Assembly (NCBI GenBank): GCA_947632275.1
Contig: CANROR010000006.1
Span: 1-31,062 of the forward strand
Source: an uncultured Bacilli bacterium
Lineage (GTDB): Bacteria; Bacillota_I; Bacilli_A; RF39; UBA660
Length of the DNA: 31,062 nt
Reading direction: 5' to 3'
Numbering within the stretch: position 1 is the stretch's first letter; each line of letters starts with the position of its first letter. The notes beneath the pieces are model-generated. The model was given only the letters and a program-made list of their open reading frames with translations. It did not search any database and had not been told where the DNA came from. Made by a program: the position numbers and the translations under genes. Positions 8,541 through 14,181 of this stretch are shown one piece after another.

Positions 8541-8658
8541 ATACATAATACACAACGTGTATTATGTTCATAACCTGTTCTCATATTACGATCCTTTTAT
8601 AAAGTGATTTGAGAACAACCAAAACCCCCTTTGGACCCTTTTGGGTCCATTATTTTTT
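8541..8658 (+). ncRNA. Candidate structured small RNA (~118 nt) with own promoter and terminator
   Basis: Three hairpins in tandem. (1) Perfect 11-bp stem ACATAATACAC-AAC-GTGTATTATGT at 8543-8567, at the predicted 5' end. (2) GTTCTCA-t-ATTAC (8577-8589) pairing with GTGAT-t-TGAGAAC (8604-8616): 12 pairs around one T/T mismatch, with a 14-nt loop. (3) Terminator TGGACCC-TTTT-GGGTCCA (8632-8649) plus TTATTTTTT. Between 2 and 3 lies an unpaired C-rich segment (CAACC AAAA CCCCC). No ORF of useful length. The next gene is on the opposite strand, so it is not a leader of a downstream gene. It does not show the SRP 'GGAAG' core and is too short for tmRNA or RNase P RNA. Family unknown; trans-acting regulator inferred only. 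Confidence 0.7.
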
Positions 8659-8660
8659 GG

Positions 8661-8691
8661 CAAAAAAATAATGGTTTTAAAACCATTATTT
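8661..8691 (-). terminator. Terminator of the Ig-like protein gene
   Basis: Perfect palindrome of 13-bp half sites (AAATAATGGTTTT and its complement, 8666-8691), with a T tract (seven A on the plus strand, 8662-8668) downstream in the minus direction. The stop codon of the minus-strand gene (8686-8688) is inside the stem. Confidence 0.8.
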
Positions 8692-9705
8692 TAAATTATA
8701 TTTGTTAACAGTGAAGACGCGCGAACCATCAAGTTTTAAGAAGTAATCTTCCACGATTTCGTTATCACTATTAATAACTTGAATTTGTAATGAATAACCA
8801 ACAATTCCTTTACCAGTGGTATTTAAAATTGTTTTTTCTAATTGATTCACGGAAGTAATACTTTCACTTTTAACTTCTAATTTTTGAAATTCATTTTTTA
8901 ATCTTTTAACTTCGTTATCGGCGACATTATTGATTATTTTAACAAAGTTTTCATCTTGATATAAATTTAAATCAAGCGCACAACCATTTTCGGAAACTTT
9001 GGCGGCCATGATGTATTTATTAGAATCATAAGTATCGTTACCATATTTGCAACTAGTTGGTTCAGGATTTTCTACCGGTTTTTGATTTTCATCTTGACTG
9101 ATGGTTAAGTAAACGGTAACTGGAGTTGTTTGATTTTTAGAAGAATCAGAGGCGATGATTTGAATAGGGTAAGTACCAACTTCTTTATAATTAGCATAAT
9201 CTATTTTTTGACCATCTTGATCTAGCGCTAAATCGTAAAAGGTAATTTGGCAATCTTCATTACTATTATCCGTACAAGATTCGACGAAATCGCTTGCTTT
9301 ATATTCGGCTCCTTCTAAAATTGCAATATTTTTAACGGTAAGTTCTGGAATAGTAGTATCGACAATTCTTAAAGTAACTTTATATTTTTTCTTATATACT
9401 TTAATAGTAATCGGATAATCACCAATTTTATCTTTATCGACACCCTCATAATTAATTGTAATATCTTTATCATCAACATTTTCTAATTGGGAGAAGAAGG
9501 TAGCTTTTTCAGGTAGATCACCATGAACTTCAATAGCTACGGAATCCCGAAGTTCGGCAACTGCTCCTTCTGGTAGTTTGGTATTGAAGTAATGAGCAAT
9601 AAAGAAGCATGCGACGATACCTATTACGCATACACTTATAATGATAATTTGTGTTATTGTTCTTTTCTTATTACGTACCTTTTGCTTAAAAAATTTTTTC
9701 GCCAT
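8686..9705 (-). CDS. Membrane-anchored protein with two bacterial Ig-like domains
   Basis: 339 aa. A Lys/Arg-rich cytoplasmic N-terminus (residues 1-16) precedes one membrane helix ('ITQIIIISVCVIGIVACFF', ~17-37); the remainder is probably extracellular. Two tandem Ig-like/DUF5011-type modules: ~60-115 ending 'GDYPITIKVYKKKYKVTLRI' and ~118-203 ending 'VGTYPIQIIASDSS'...'TVYLTI'. A linker with 'PVENPEP' leads to a ~110-residue C-terminal domain with two Cys ('SCKYGND', 'NGCALDL') that I do not recognise. Start ATG with AAGGAGG 7-8 nt upstream. The gene is monocistronic, divergent from rplK, with its own promoter and terminator. Surface or cell-envelope role inferred; no enzymatic motif. Confidence 0.75.
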   Translation of the reverse strand: MAKKFFKQKVRNKKRTITQIIIISVCVIGIVACFFIAHYFNTKLPEGAVAELRDSVAIEVHGDLPEKATFFSQLENVDDKDITINYEGVDKDKIGDYPITIKVYKKKYKVTLRIVDTTIPELTVKNIAILEGAEYKASDFVESCTDNSNEDCQITFYDLALDQDGQKIDYANYKEVGTYPIQIIASDSSKNQTTPVTVYLTISQDENQKPVENPEPTSCKYGNDTYDSNKYIMAAKVSENGCALDLNLYQDENFVKIINNVADNEVKRLKNEFQKLEVKSESITSVNQLEKTILNTTGKGIVGYSLQIQVINSDNEIVEDYFLKLDGSRVFTVNKYNLK

Positions 9706-9738
9706 ATTTATTCCTCCTTAAGAAATATAATCAAAATA

Positions 9739-9767
9739 ATAATAACATAAATTAAAAAATTAGCCAA
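9739..9767 (-). promoter_or_regulatory. Promoter of the Ig-like protein gene
   Basis: Minus strand: TTGGCT (9767-9762), 17-nt spacer, TATTAT (9744-9739), about 33 nt before the ATG. Confidence 0.55.
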
Positions 9768-9785
9768 TAATTATTGAAAAAATTG

Positions 9786-9814
9786 TTGTTTTTATTGTCA
9801 AATTATGTTATTAT
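9786..9814 (+). promoter_or_regulatory. Promoter of rplK-rplA
   Basis: TTGTTT (9786-9791), 17-nt spacer, TATTAT (9809-9814), giving a start near 9821 and a ~90-nt structured leader before rplK. Confidence 0.55.
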
Positions 9815-9820
9815 CTTAAA

Positions 9821-9883
9821 TGCCAATTAGTTATTGGCTAAGTGGAAGGGAAAGAAAGCGGACTTGCCCAGTTCCCACTTACG
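9821..9883 (+). promoter_or_regulatory. Structured leader of rplK, candidate L1-binding autoregulatory site
   Basis: Two consecutive hairpins between the promoter and the rplK Shine-Dalgarno: GCCAAT / ATTGGC (9822-9838) and a longer one closed by AAGTGG / CCACTT (9840-9845 with 9875-9880), with inner GGG/CCC and AAG-CGGA-CTT stems and purine-rich asymmetric internal loops (GGAAGGG, CAGTT). L1 is known to repress the L11-L1 operon by binding an mRNA hairpin resembling its 23S site; the loop composition and position fit, but the assignment is inference. Confidence 0.5.
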
Positions 9884-9912
9884 CGAAAAATATTATATTA
9901 GGAGGTGTTTTC

Positions 9913-10521
9913 GTGGCCAAAGAAGTCGTAAAGAAAATTAAATTACAAATCGAAGCTGGCAAAGCAACCCCAGCGCCACCAGTAGGTACGGTATTAGGAC
10001 CTGCCGGCATTAATTTAGGTGATTTTTGTAGCAAATTTAATGATGCAACGAAAGATAAGATGGGTAATGTTATCCCTTGCGAAATTTCAATTTATGAAGA
10101 CCGGAGTTTTGACTTTGTTTTAAAAACGCCACCAGCTGCTAACTTACTTAAAAAAGCGGCCGGCATTGATAAAGCAAGTAAAAAGGGAGCCAATGAAATT
10201 GTTGCTACTATTACTAAAGATCAATTAAAAGCGATTGCCGAAGAAAAATTACCTGATTTAAATGCTTATGATGTTGATGCCGCCATGAATATTGTGGCCG
10301 GGACAGCCAGAAATATGGGTATTGCGGTTAAAGGTTTAAATGATGCCGAACTTGCCGAACAAGCAGCTGAAGCAGCCGAAGAAGAAAAAGAACAAGCTAA
10401 GAGGGAAGCAGAACTTGAAGAACTTGAAGCCGAAGCTAAAGAAATGGCAACGGCTAGTGCCGAAGTTCCAACGCATGCAGATGAAGAAGCCGCAGCCGAA
10501 GAAACTGAAGAAGAAAAATAA
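9913..10521 (+). CDS. rplK: 50S ribosomal protein L11 with an acidic C-terminal extension
   Basis: L11 of the GTPase-associated centre, next to the L10/L12 stalk. Residues 1-141 are canonical: 'LQIEAGKATPAPPVGTVLG', 'GINLGDFCSKFN', the KTPPA motif ('FVLKTPPAANLLKKAAGI'), and the C-terminal rRNA-binding part ending 'GTARNMGIAVKG'. The GTG at 9913 is chosen because AGGAGG lies 7 nt upstream; the frame extends back to an ATG at 9820 only through the structured leader. Oddity: the protein is 202 aa, not ~141. The extra ~60 residues are Ala/Glu-rich (runs such as 'AEAAEEEKEQAKREAELEEL') and probably helical or disordered. The reading frame is unbroken, so this is not an obvious frameshift artefact. 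Cotranscribed with rplA (46-nt gap). Confidence 0.96.
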   Translation: MAKEVVKKIKLQIEAGKATPAPPVGTVLGPAGINLGDFCSKFNDATKDKMGNVIPCEISIYEDRSFDFVLKTPPAANLLKKAAGIDKASKKGANEIVATITKDQLKAIAEEKLPDLNAYDVDAAMNIVAGTARNMGIAVKGLNDAELAEQAAEAAEEEKEQAKREAELEELEAEAKEMATASAEVPTHADEEAAAEETEEEK

Positions 10522-10567
10522 TTATAATTTTATTAATCCGCTAATGAACCACAGTTAGGAGGGAAAA

Positions 10568-11266
10568 ATGAAAAAGTATAGTAAGAAATATGTGGAAGCA
10601 TCTAAAAACATTGATAAGACAAAAACTTATAATGTTAAAGAAGCAATTGATTTAGTTAAGAAAACAGCTATTACTAAATTTGATAGTACCGTTGAAGTAG
10701 CTATTAGATTAAATGTTGATGCTAAAAAATCTGACCAACAATTAAAAGGTTCTTTATCACTTCCGCATGGAACCGGAAAATCTAAAAGAATTTTAGTTAT
10801 TGCTACTGGTTCTAATGCCGAAGAAGCTAAAAAAGCTGGAGCCGATATTGTTGGTGATAAAGATATGATTGCCAAAATTAAAGAAGAATCATGGTTTGAT
10901 TTTGATGTTATTGTTGCAACACCAGATATGATGCCGGAATTAGGGAAAATCGGGAATATTCTAGGACCTAGAAATTTAATGCCCAATCCTAAAACGGGAA
11001 CTGTTACCACGAAAGTAGCTGATACTGTTAAAGAAATTAAAAAAGGTATGGTTACTTATAAAACGGATAAATTTGGTAACGTTCATACTATTATTGGTAA
11101 AGCATCATTTGATGCTAGTAAATTACAAGAAAATTTAGAATATGTTGTTACAACTATTGCCAAAGCTAAACCAGCCTCAGTCAAAGGCGTATTTATCCAA
11201 AATATTGCGATATCTACAACAATGGGTCCTGGTATCAAGCTAGATAAAAATAGTTTTGACATTTAA
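10568..11266 (+). CDS. rplA: 50S ribosomal protein L1
   Basis: L1 forms the mobile L1 stalk at the E site and is the expected autoregulator of this operon. 232 aa, the family length. Recognisable: 'KKYVEASKNIDKTKTYNVKEA', 'FDSTVEVAIRLNVD', 'LPHGTGKSKRILVIA', 'ILGPRNLMPNPKTGTVT', and 'GKASFDASKLQENL'. Strong Shine-Dalgarno (TAGGAGGG) before the ATG. The last codons contain the -35 of the next promoter (TTGACA at 11256), so the L10 transcription unit starts within this gene's end. Confidence 0.97.
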   Translation: MKKYSKKYVEASKNIDKTKTYNVKEAIDLVKKTAITKFDSTVEVAIRLNVDAKKSDQQLKGSLSLPHGTGKSKRILVIATGSNAEEAKKAGADIVGDKDMIAKIKEESWFDFDVIVATPDMMPELGKIGNILGPRNLMPNPKTGTVTTKVADTVKEIKKGMVTYKTDKFGNVHTIIGKASFDASKLQENLEYVVTTIAKAKPASVKGVFIQNIAISTTMGPGIKLDKNSFDI

Positions 11267-11284
11267 TTATTATTGTAATATAAT
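11256..11284 (+). promoter_or_regulatory. Fully consensus promoter of the rplJ-rplL unit
   Basis: TTGACA (11256-11261), 17-nt spacer, TATAAT (11279-11284): a perfect sigma-A promoter. The -35 overlaps the last codons of rplA. Predicted start ~11291. Confidence 0.88.
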
Positions 11285-11290
11285 ACCTAA

Positions 11291-11384
11291 TGAAAACCGA
11301 AGACAGTAGGCAGTAGTAAGTCCTACCGAGGGAATCTTAGAAAAAATTTTTTAAGCTTCCTATGTCTAGGAAGTTTTTAATTTT
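11291..11384 (+). promoter_or_regulatory. L10 ribosomal-protein leader with attenuator terminator
   Basis: Contains the conserved L10-leader core: ACCGAAGACAGTAGG (11298-11312), then AAGTCCTACCGAGG (11320-11333), in which GTAGG pairs with CCTAC. Downstream is a terminator hairpin CTTCCTA-TGTC-TAGGAAG (11356-11373) followed by TTTTTAATTTT, 9-10 nt before the rplJ Shine-Dalgarno. In Firmicutes excess L10(L12)4 binds this leader and represses its own synthesis; the terminator suggests transcription attenuation. Confidence 0.85.
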
Positions 11385-11401
11385 ATAAGGAGGAATTGCT
11401 T

Positions 11402-11899
11402 ATGGCAAGTGAAAAGATTTTAGCCGAAAAGAAGCAAATTGTCGACGAAATTATTGCCAATTTAAAATCAAGCGAAGCCGTTTTAATATTTCAATATCAA
11501 GGCTTAACCGTTGCCGATTTATCGGAACTTAGACGGGAACTAAAAAAAGTTGATGCCGATGTTAAAATATATAAAAATACTTTGCTTAAAAGAGCAGCTG
11601 ACGAATTAAAAATTAATTTAGACGGTTTCTTAGAAGGCCCAAATGCTATTTGCTTTGGTAAAACCCTTTTAGAACCAATTAAAATCGTTAGTGAATATGC
11701 CAAAACGCATGAAAAGCTTGATATTCGCGTTGGCGTTATAAGTGGCGACGTTGCCGATTTAGCGGTAATTAAAGAATATGCAGAAATTCCATCTAGAGAA
11801 GGATTGCTTACAATGCTTGCAGGTGGTATGATGCAATATGTTAAAGATTTAGCTATTAGTTTGAATTTATATTCAGAAAAAATGGAAGGGAAGGAATAG
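11402..11899 (+). CDS. rplJ: 50S ribosomal protein L10
   Basis: Base of the ribosomal stalk, carrying L7/L12 dimers through its C-terminal helix. 165 aa. Typical features: N-terminal 'EKKQIVDEIIANLKSSEAVL', 'YQGLTVADLSELRRELKK', 'KIYKNTLLKRA', 'LEGPNAICFG', and the helical C-terminus 'MLAGGMMQYVKDLAISLN' that binds L12. The ATG at 11402 (AAGGAGG, 8-nt spacing) is preferred over an in-frame TTG two codons upstream. Preceded by the L10 leader; rplL begins 3 nt after its stop. Confidence 0.97.
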   Translation: MASEKILAEKKQIVDEIIANLKSSEAVLIFQYQGLTVADLSELRRELKKVDADVKIYKNTLLKRAADELKINLDGFLEGPNAICFGKTLLEPIKIVSEYAKTHEKLDIRVGVISGDVADLAVIKEYAEIPSREGLLTMLAGGMMQYVKDLAISLNLYSEKMEGKE

Positions 11900-11902
11900 A
11901 TA

Positions 11903-12274
11903 ATGGCAAAAATAACAAAAGATGAATTTATAAGTTCATTAAAAGAAATGACAATTCTTGAAGTAAAAGAATTAGTTGATGCAATGAAAGAAGAATTTGG
12001 TGTTGATCCTATGGCGGTTGCCGTAGCAGCTGCACCACAAGCGGGAGCTACTGAAGATGCAGGTTCTGCAACTAAAACAGTTGTTTTAAAATCTGCCGGT
12101 GGCAACAAAATTGCAGTTATTAAGTTACTTAAAGAAATTACTGGCTTAGGTTTAGTTGAAGCAAAAGCTTTAGCGGACAACGGTGGTAATGTTAGAGAAA
12201 ACATTCCAGCTGAAGAAGCTCAAGGTTATGTTGATCAATTAACTGAAGCTGGTGCCGAAGTAGAATTAGTTTAA
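11903..12274 (+). CDS. rplL: 50S ribosomal protein L7/L12
   Basis: Stalk protein that recruits and activates translational GTPases. 123 aa. N-terminal dimerisation domain ('FISSLKEMTILEVKELVDAMKEEFGV'), a short Ala/Gly-rich hinge ('VAVAAAPQAGATEDAGS'), and the C-terminal factor-binding domain 'VVLKSAGGNKIAVIKLLKEI'...'GLGLVEAKALAD'...'AQGYVDQLTEAGAEVEL'. The usual 'K-E-K-T-E-F-D-V' entry strand is shortened here to 'ATKTVVL'. Translationally close to rplJ and followed by a strong terminator that ends the ribosomal cluster. Confidence 0.97.
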   Translation: MAKITKDEFISSLKEMTILEVKELVDAMKEEFGVDPMAVAVAAAPQAGATEDAGSATKTVVLKSAGGNKIAVIKLLKEITGLGLVEAKALADNGGNVRENIPAEEAQGYVDQLTEAGAEVELV

Positions 12275-12282
12275 TTAATTAA

Positions 12283-12321
12283 AAAACCAAGTCTAAAGGA
12301 AATTTGACTTGGTTTTTGTTT
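12283..12321 (+). terminator. Terminator of the ribosomal cluster
   Basis: Eleven-bp stem AAAACCAAGTC / GACTTGGTTTT (12283-12293, 12306-12316) with a 12-nt loop and T-rich tail. Confidence 0.88.
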
Positions 12322-12410
12322 GCTAAAAAATGGCGAAGATACTTTGAAAAATTTTTGTCAAATTGTCTGTTTAATATTCCTATTAAAATGACAAAAAATA
12401 AAATTAGGGC

Positions 12411-12437
12411 TTGAATATATATATATATATATATAAT
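12411..12437 (+). promoter_or_regulatory. Promoter with (AT)n spacer, candidate phase-variable switch
   Basis: TTGAAT (12411-12416) and TATAAT (12432-12437) separated by 15 nt made only of AT repeats. One extra AT unit would give the optimal 17 nt. The TATAAT lies 25 nt before the chosen ATG (12463), with a TAGGA ribosome binding site between. Confidence 0.55.
12415..12434 (+). repeat. (AT)10 dinucleotide microsatellite
   Basis: Ten uninterrupted AT units, the longest simple repeat noticed in the window, lying between the -35 and -10 elements of a surface-protein gene. Such tracts gain and lose units by slipped-strand mispairing. Confidence 0.9.
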
Positions 12438-12462
12438 TATGGGTGAAAGTAGGATTTTGCTT

Positions 12463-13761
12463 ATGAAAAGAAAAATTACATTAACCCTAATTATATTTTT
12501 AATTGGTATAATAAGTTTAATAATATTAGCTAAAGATAAAAAAATAATAAAAAATAATATTAATAATAAAAATATTAATTTTATTAGTATGATGGTAGAA
12601 GATGAAGAAGGGGATTATATAGAGCAAAAAGATATTAATTTTCCTAAAGATAACTATCTTTTTAATCCAGAGAAGAGCGGTTGTGAAAATGGGGGAACCC
12701 TTTCTTGGAATGAAGAAAAGGGAAAAGTTGAAGCCTCACTTTTAACTAGTGATAAATGTTACGCTTATTTTGATAAATATAGTTTCGAAAAAGATTGTCG
12801 TTATGGTTATAAAGATAATGCCGCTTGTACTGTTGTTAAATTTAAGGATAATTCATTGATTTACCATGATGAAAAATGTGATTTTGAAGGTGAAAGTAAT
12901 TGTGATTTAGAAGCAGGTGATTTATCTTATCGATTTACGGGAATTGATTCAAAAGTAAACAATTATATATGCTTTGGTAGTGATGATGAAACCTGTCCTG
13001 AAGAAAATTTATATCGAATAATTGGTTTATTTTTAAATAGTCAAAATGAATACGAATTAAAAATAATTAAAGCTGATTATACTACCACCAACCATTTAGG
13101 GGCCAATGGTAGTTATAGTGGTTTATATATGGATGGATCCGCTAAACCTAAAAAAGATGTTAGTTTAGATAATTATTTAGGCGATAAAGATAATTTCTAT
13201 CCCCAAATAGGATGTTATATTTGGAATCAAGATAAAAATCCTAATTGGGCCGAAAGTAATTTAAATAAGATAAATTTAAATGATTATTACTTTAATACTT
13301 ATTTAGGAAAAAATAATTCTAATTCAAAATGGCAAAATTTCATCGTCAAACATGATTGGCAAATTGGCGGAAATGGTTATGGCCAAATTGAATATAGTAA
13401 AGTAAAAATAGCTTTTGAAAATGAAATATTACATCCTAAAAATGATATTAAAGAATCAGCATATATTGGGTTAATGTATGTTTCTGATTATGACTATGCT
13501 GTTGATTCAAGTGCTTGGCAAAATACTTCTAGTGGTCTTAAAAATGCGAAAGATTTAAATTGGTTAAATATGGGCTTATACGAATGGACTATAACAACGA
13601 CTACGGATGGTGGGGTTTTAAGCACAATGAGTCAAGGAGGAATTTGGGCTGGGGATTACGCGAATTCTTGTTTTGCTATTAGACCTGCGATGTATTTAAA
13701 AGCTAATACTCATATAATAGATGGAAATGGTAATAAAAATACGCCATTTCGCCTTGGCTAA
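12463..13761 (+). CDS. Membrane-anchored surface protein with a C-terminal 'RPAMYLK' domain
   Basis: 432 aa from the ATG at 12463, chosen because TAGGA lies 8 nt upstream and the likely promoter overlaps the longer in-frame start at 12439. N-terminal Lys/Arg then a hydrophobic segment ('ITLTLIIFLIGIISLIILA'), a signal anchor or signal peptide; the rest should be extracellular. Cys pairs and acidic/Asn-rich stretches follow ('ACTVVKF', 'DLSYRFTGI', 'NLYRIIGLF', 'SSAWQNTSSG'), and the C-terminus reads 'CFAIRPAMYLKANTHIIDGN'. This C-terminal motif (RP-x-hydrophobic-YL-K, then GNG-xx-xPF) is characteristic of large surface-protein families in uncultured gut Firmicutes; function unknown. A decayed relative lies at 2310-2552. 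Confidence 0.75.
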   Translation: MKRKITLTLIIFLIGIISLIILAKDKKIIKNNINNKNINFISMMVEDEEGDYIEQKDINFPKDNYLFNPEKSGCENGGTLSWNEEKGKVEASLLTSDKCYAYFDKYSFEKDCRYGYKDNAACTVVKFKDNSLIYHDEKCDFEGESNCDLEAGDLSYRFTGIDSKVNNYICFGSDDETCPEENLYRIIGLFLNSQNEYELKIIKADYTTTNHLGANGSYSGLYMDGSAKPKKDVSLDNYLGDKDNFYPQIGCYIWNQDKNPNWAESNLNKINLNDYYFNTYLGKNNSNSKWQNFIVKHDWQIGGNGYGQIEYSKVKIAFENEILHPKNDIKESAYIGLMYVSDYDYAVDSSAWQNTSSGLKNAKDLNWLNMGLYEWTITTTTDGGVLSTMSQGGIWAGDYANSCFAIRPAMYLKANTHIIDGNGNKNTPFRLG

Positions 13762-13771
13762 GTTGTTTTAT

Positions 13772-13800
13772 TTGACTTAAAAAATATATTTATATATAAT
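13772..13800 (+). promoter_or_regulatory. Near-consensus promoter of the prepilin-like small gene
   Basis: TTGACT (13772-13777), 17-nt spacer, TATAAT (13795-13800), 28 nt before the ATG at 13828. Confidence 0.8.
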
Positions 13801-13827
13801 TAATTTATGAAGAAAGGAATCAATATT

Positions 13828-13962
13828 ATGAAATTAAAGAAATTAAACAATCGAGGTTGGGGTATGGCCGAAATGATATTTTTTTGTGCCGTAATATTGA
13901 TTGCGCTTTTAATAGCCGCATATTTAATTTATATGTTGTATCAACAATTAGGTTTAAATTAA
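13828..13962 (+). CDS. 44-aa prepilin-like membrane peptide
   Basis: Small gene with a strong promoter and an AAAGGA ribosome binding site. The product begins 'MKLKKLNNRGWGMAEMIFF' and continues as one hydrophobic helix ('CAVILIALLIAAYLIYMLY') with a short polar tail. The basic leader, Gly at position 10, aromatic/hydrophobic +1 (Trp11) and Glu at +5 (Glu15) fit the type IV/Flp prepilin cleavage pattern G|(F/W)xxxE followed by a hydrophobic helix. Flp pilins of Tad systems are similarly tiny. A Tad-like ATPase and platform genes lie ~9 kb downstream, which makes a pilin plausible. It could instead be an unrelated single-pass peptide. The next gene starts 1 nt after its stop. Confidence 0.65.
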   Translation: MKLKKLNNRGWGMAEMIFFCAVILIALLIAAYLIYMLYQQLGLN

Positions 13963-13963
13963 A

Positions 13964-14158
13964 ATGGAAAATATTGATTTTAATAAATTAAGAAATGATT
14001 TAATTGATTACTTATCTGGGGCTTATTTCGCCGGATATGGGGTAGCCATTGTAGAAATTAGTCAAATAACTTTGGCTTCCAATGAAGAACTTATCAAAAT
14101 TGCTAATCAATATGGCTTTAATCTTAATGATTATATAATAAAAACTTCCAGTTTATGA
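13964..14158 (+). CDS. Hypothetical 64-aa protein coupled to the prepilin-like gene
   Basis: ATG one base after the stop of the 44-aa gene, so translation is probably coupled. No signal peptide or membrane segment; soluble, mixed alpha content: 'NIDFNKLRNDLIDYLSGAYF', 'GYGVAIVEISQI', 'NEELIKIANQYGFNLNDYII'. Not recognised. The tight linkage suggests a partner, chaperone or regulator of the small membrane peptide, but that is inference. The stop is TGA, and the 3' coding end overlaps the terminator stem. Confidence 0.7.
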   Translation: MENIDFNKLRNDLIDYLSGAYFAGYGVAIVEISQITLASNEELIKIANQYGFNLNDYIIKTSSL

Positions 14159-14176
14159 ATGAACTGAAAGTTTTTT
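14141..14176. terminator. Terminator after the two small genes (bidirectional)
   Basis: Stem AAAACTT-c-CAGTT / AACTG-a-AAGTTTT (14141-14153, 14162-14174), one mismatch, 8-nt loop, T run to 14176. The A-rich left arm provides Ts in the other direction for the minus-strand ATPase gene ending at 14182. Confidence 0.75.
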
Positions 14177-14181
14177 AATAT

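Noticed and set aside
8541..8658. SRP RNA, 6S RNA or tmRNA
   Set aside because: Lacks the SRP GGAAG/AGCA core, is too short and wrongly shaped for 6S, and has no tRNA-like or tag region.
9758..9840. TTAGCCAATAATTATTG and CAATTAGTTATTGGCTAA as an inverted repeat element between the divergent genes
   Set aside because: Partly complementary (TTAGCCAATA with TATTGGCTAA-like sequence) but explained by a -35 box on one side and a leader hairpin on the other; too short and AT-rich to call a separate element.
9820..9912. In-frame ATG extension of rplK ('MPISYWLSG...')
   Set aside because: It reads through a structured leader directly after the promoter; canonical L11 begins at the GTG at 9913 behind AGGAGG.
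10340..10558. 72-aa Lys/Pro-rich frame overlapping the end of rplK
   Set aside because: Shadow of the GAA/GCx-rich acidic tail in another frame; no ribosome binding site.
11497..12204. 235-aa antisense frame over rplJ-rplL
   Set aside because: Shadow of highly conserved ribosomal genes; Ser/Ala-rich low-complexity translation.
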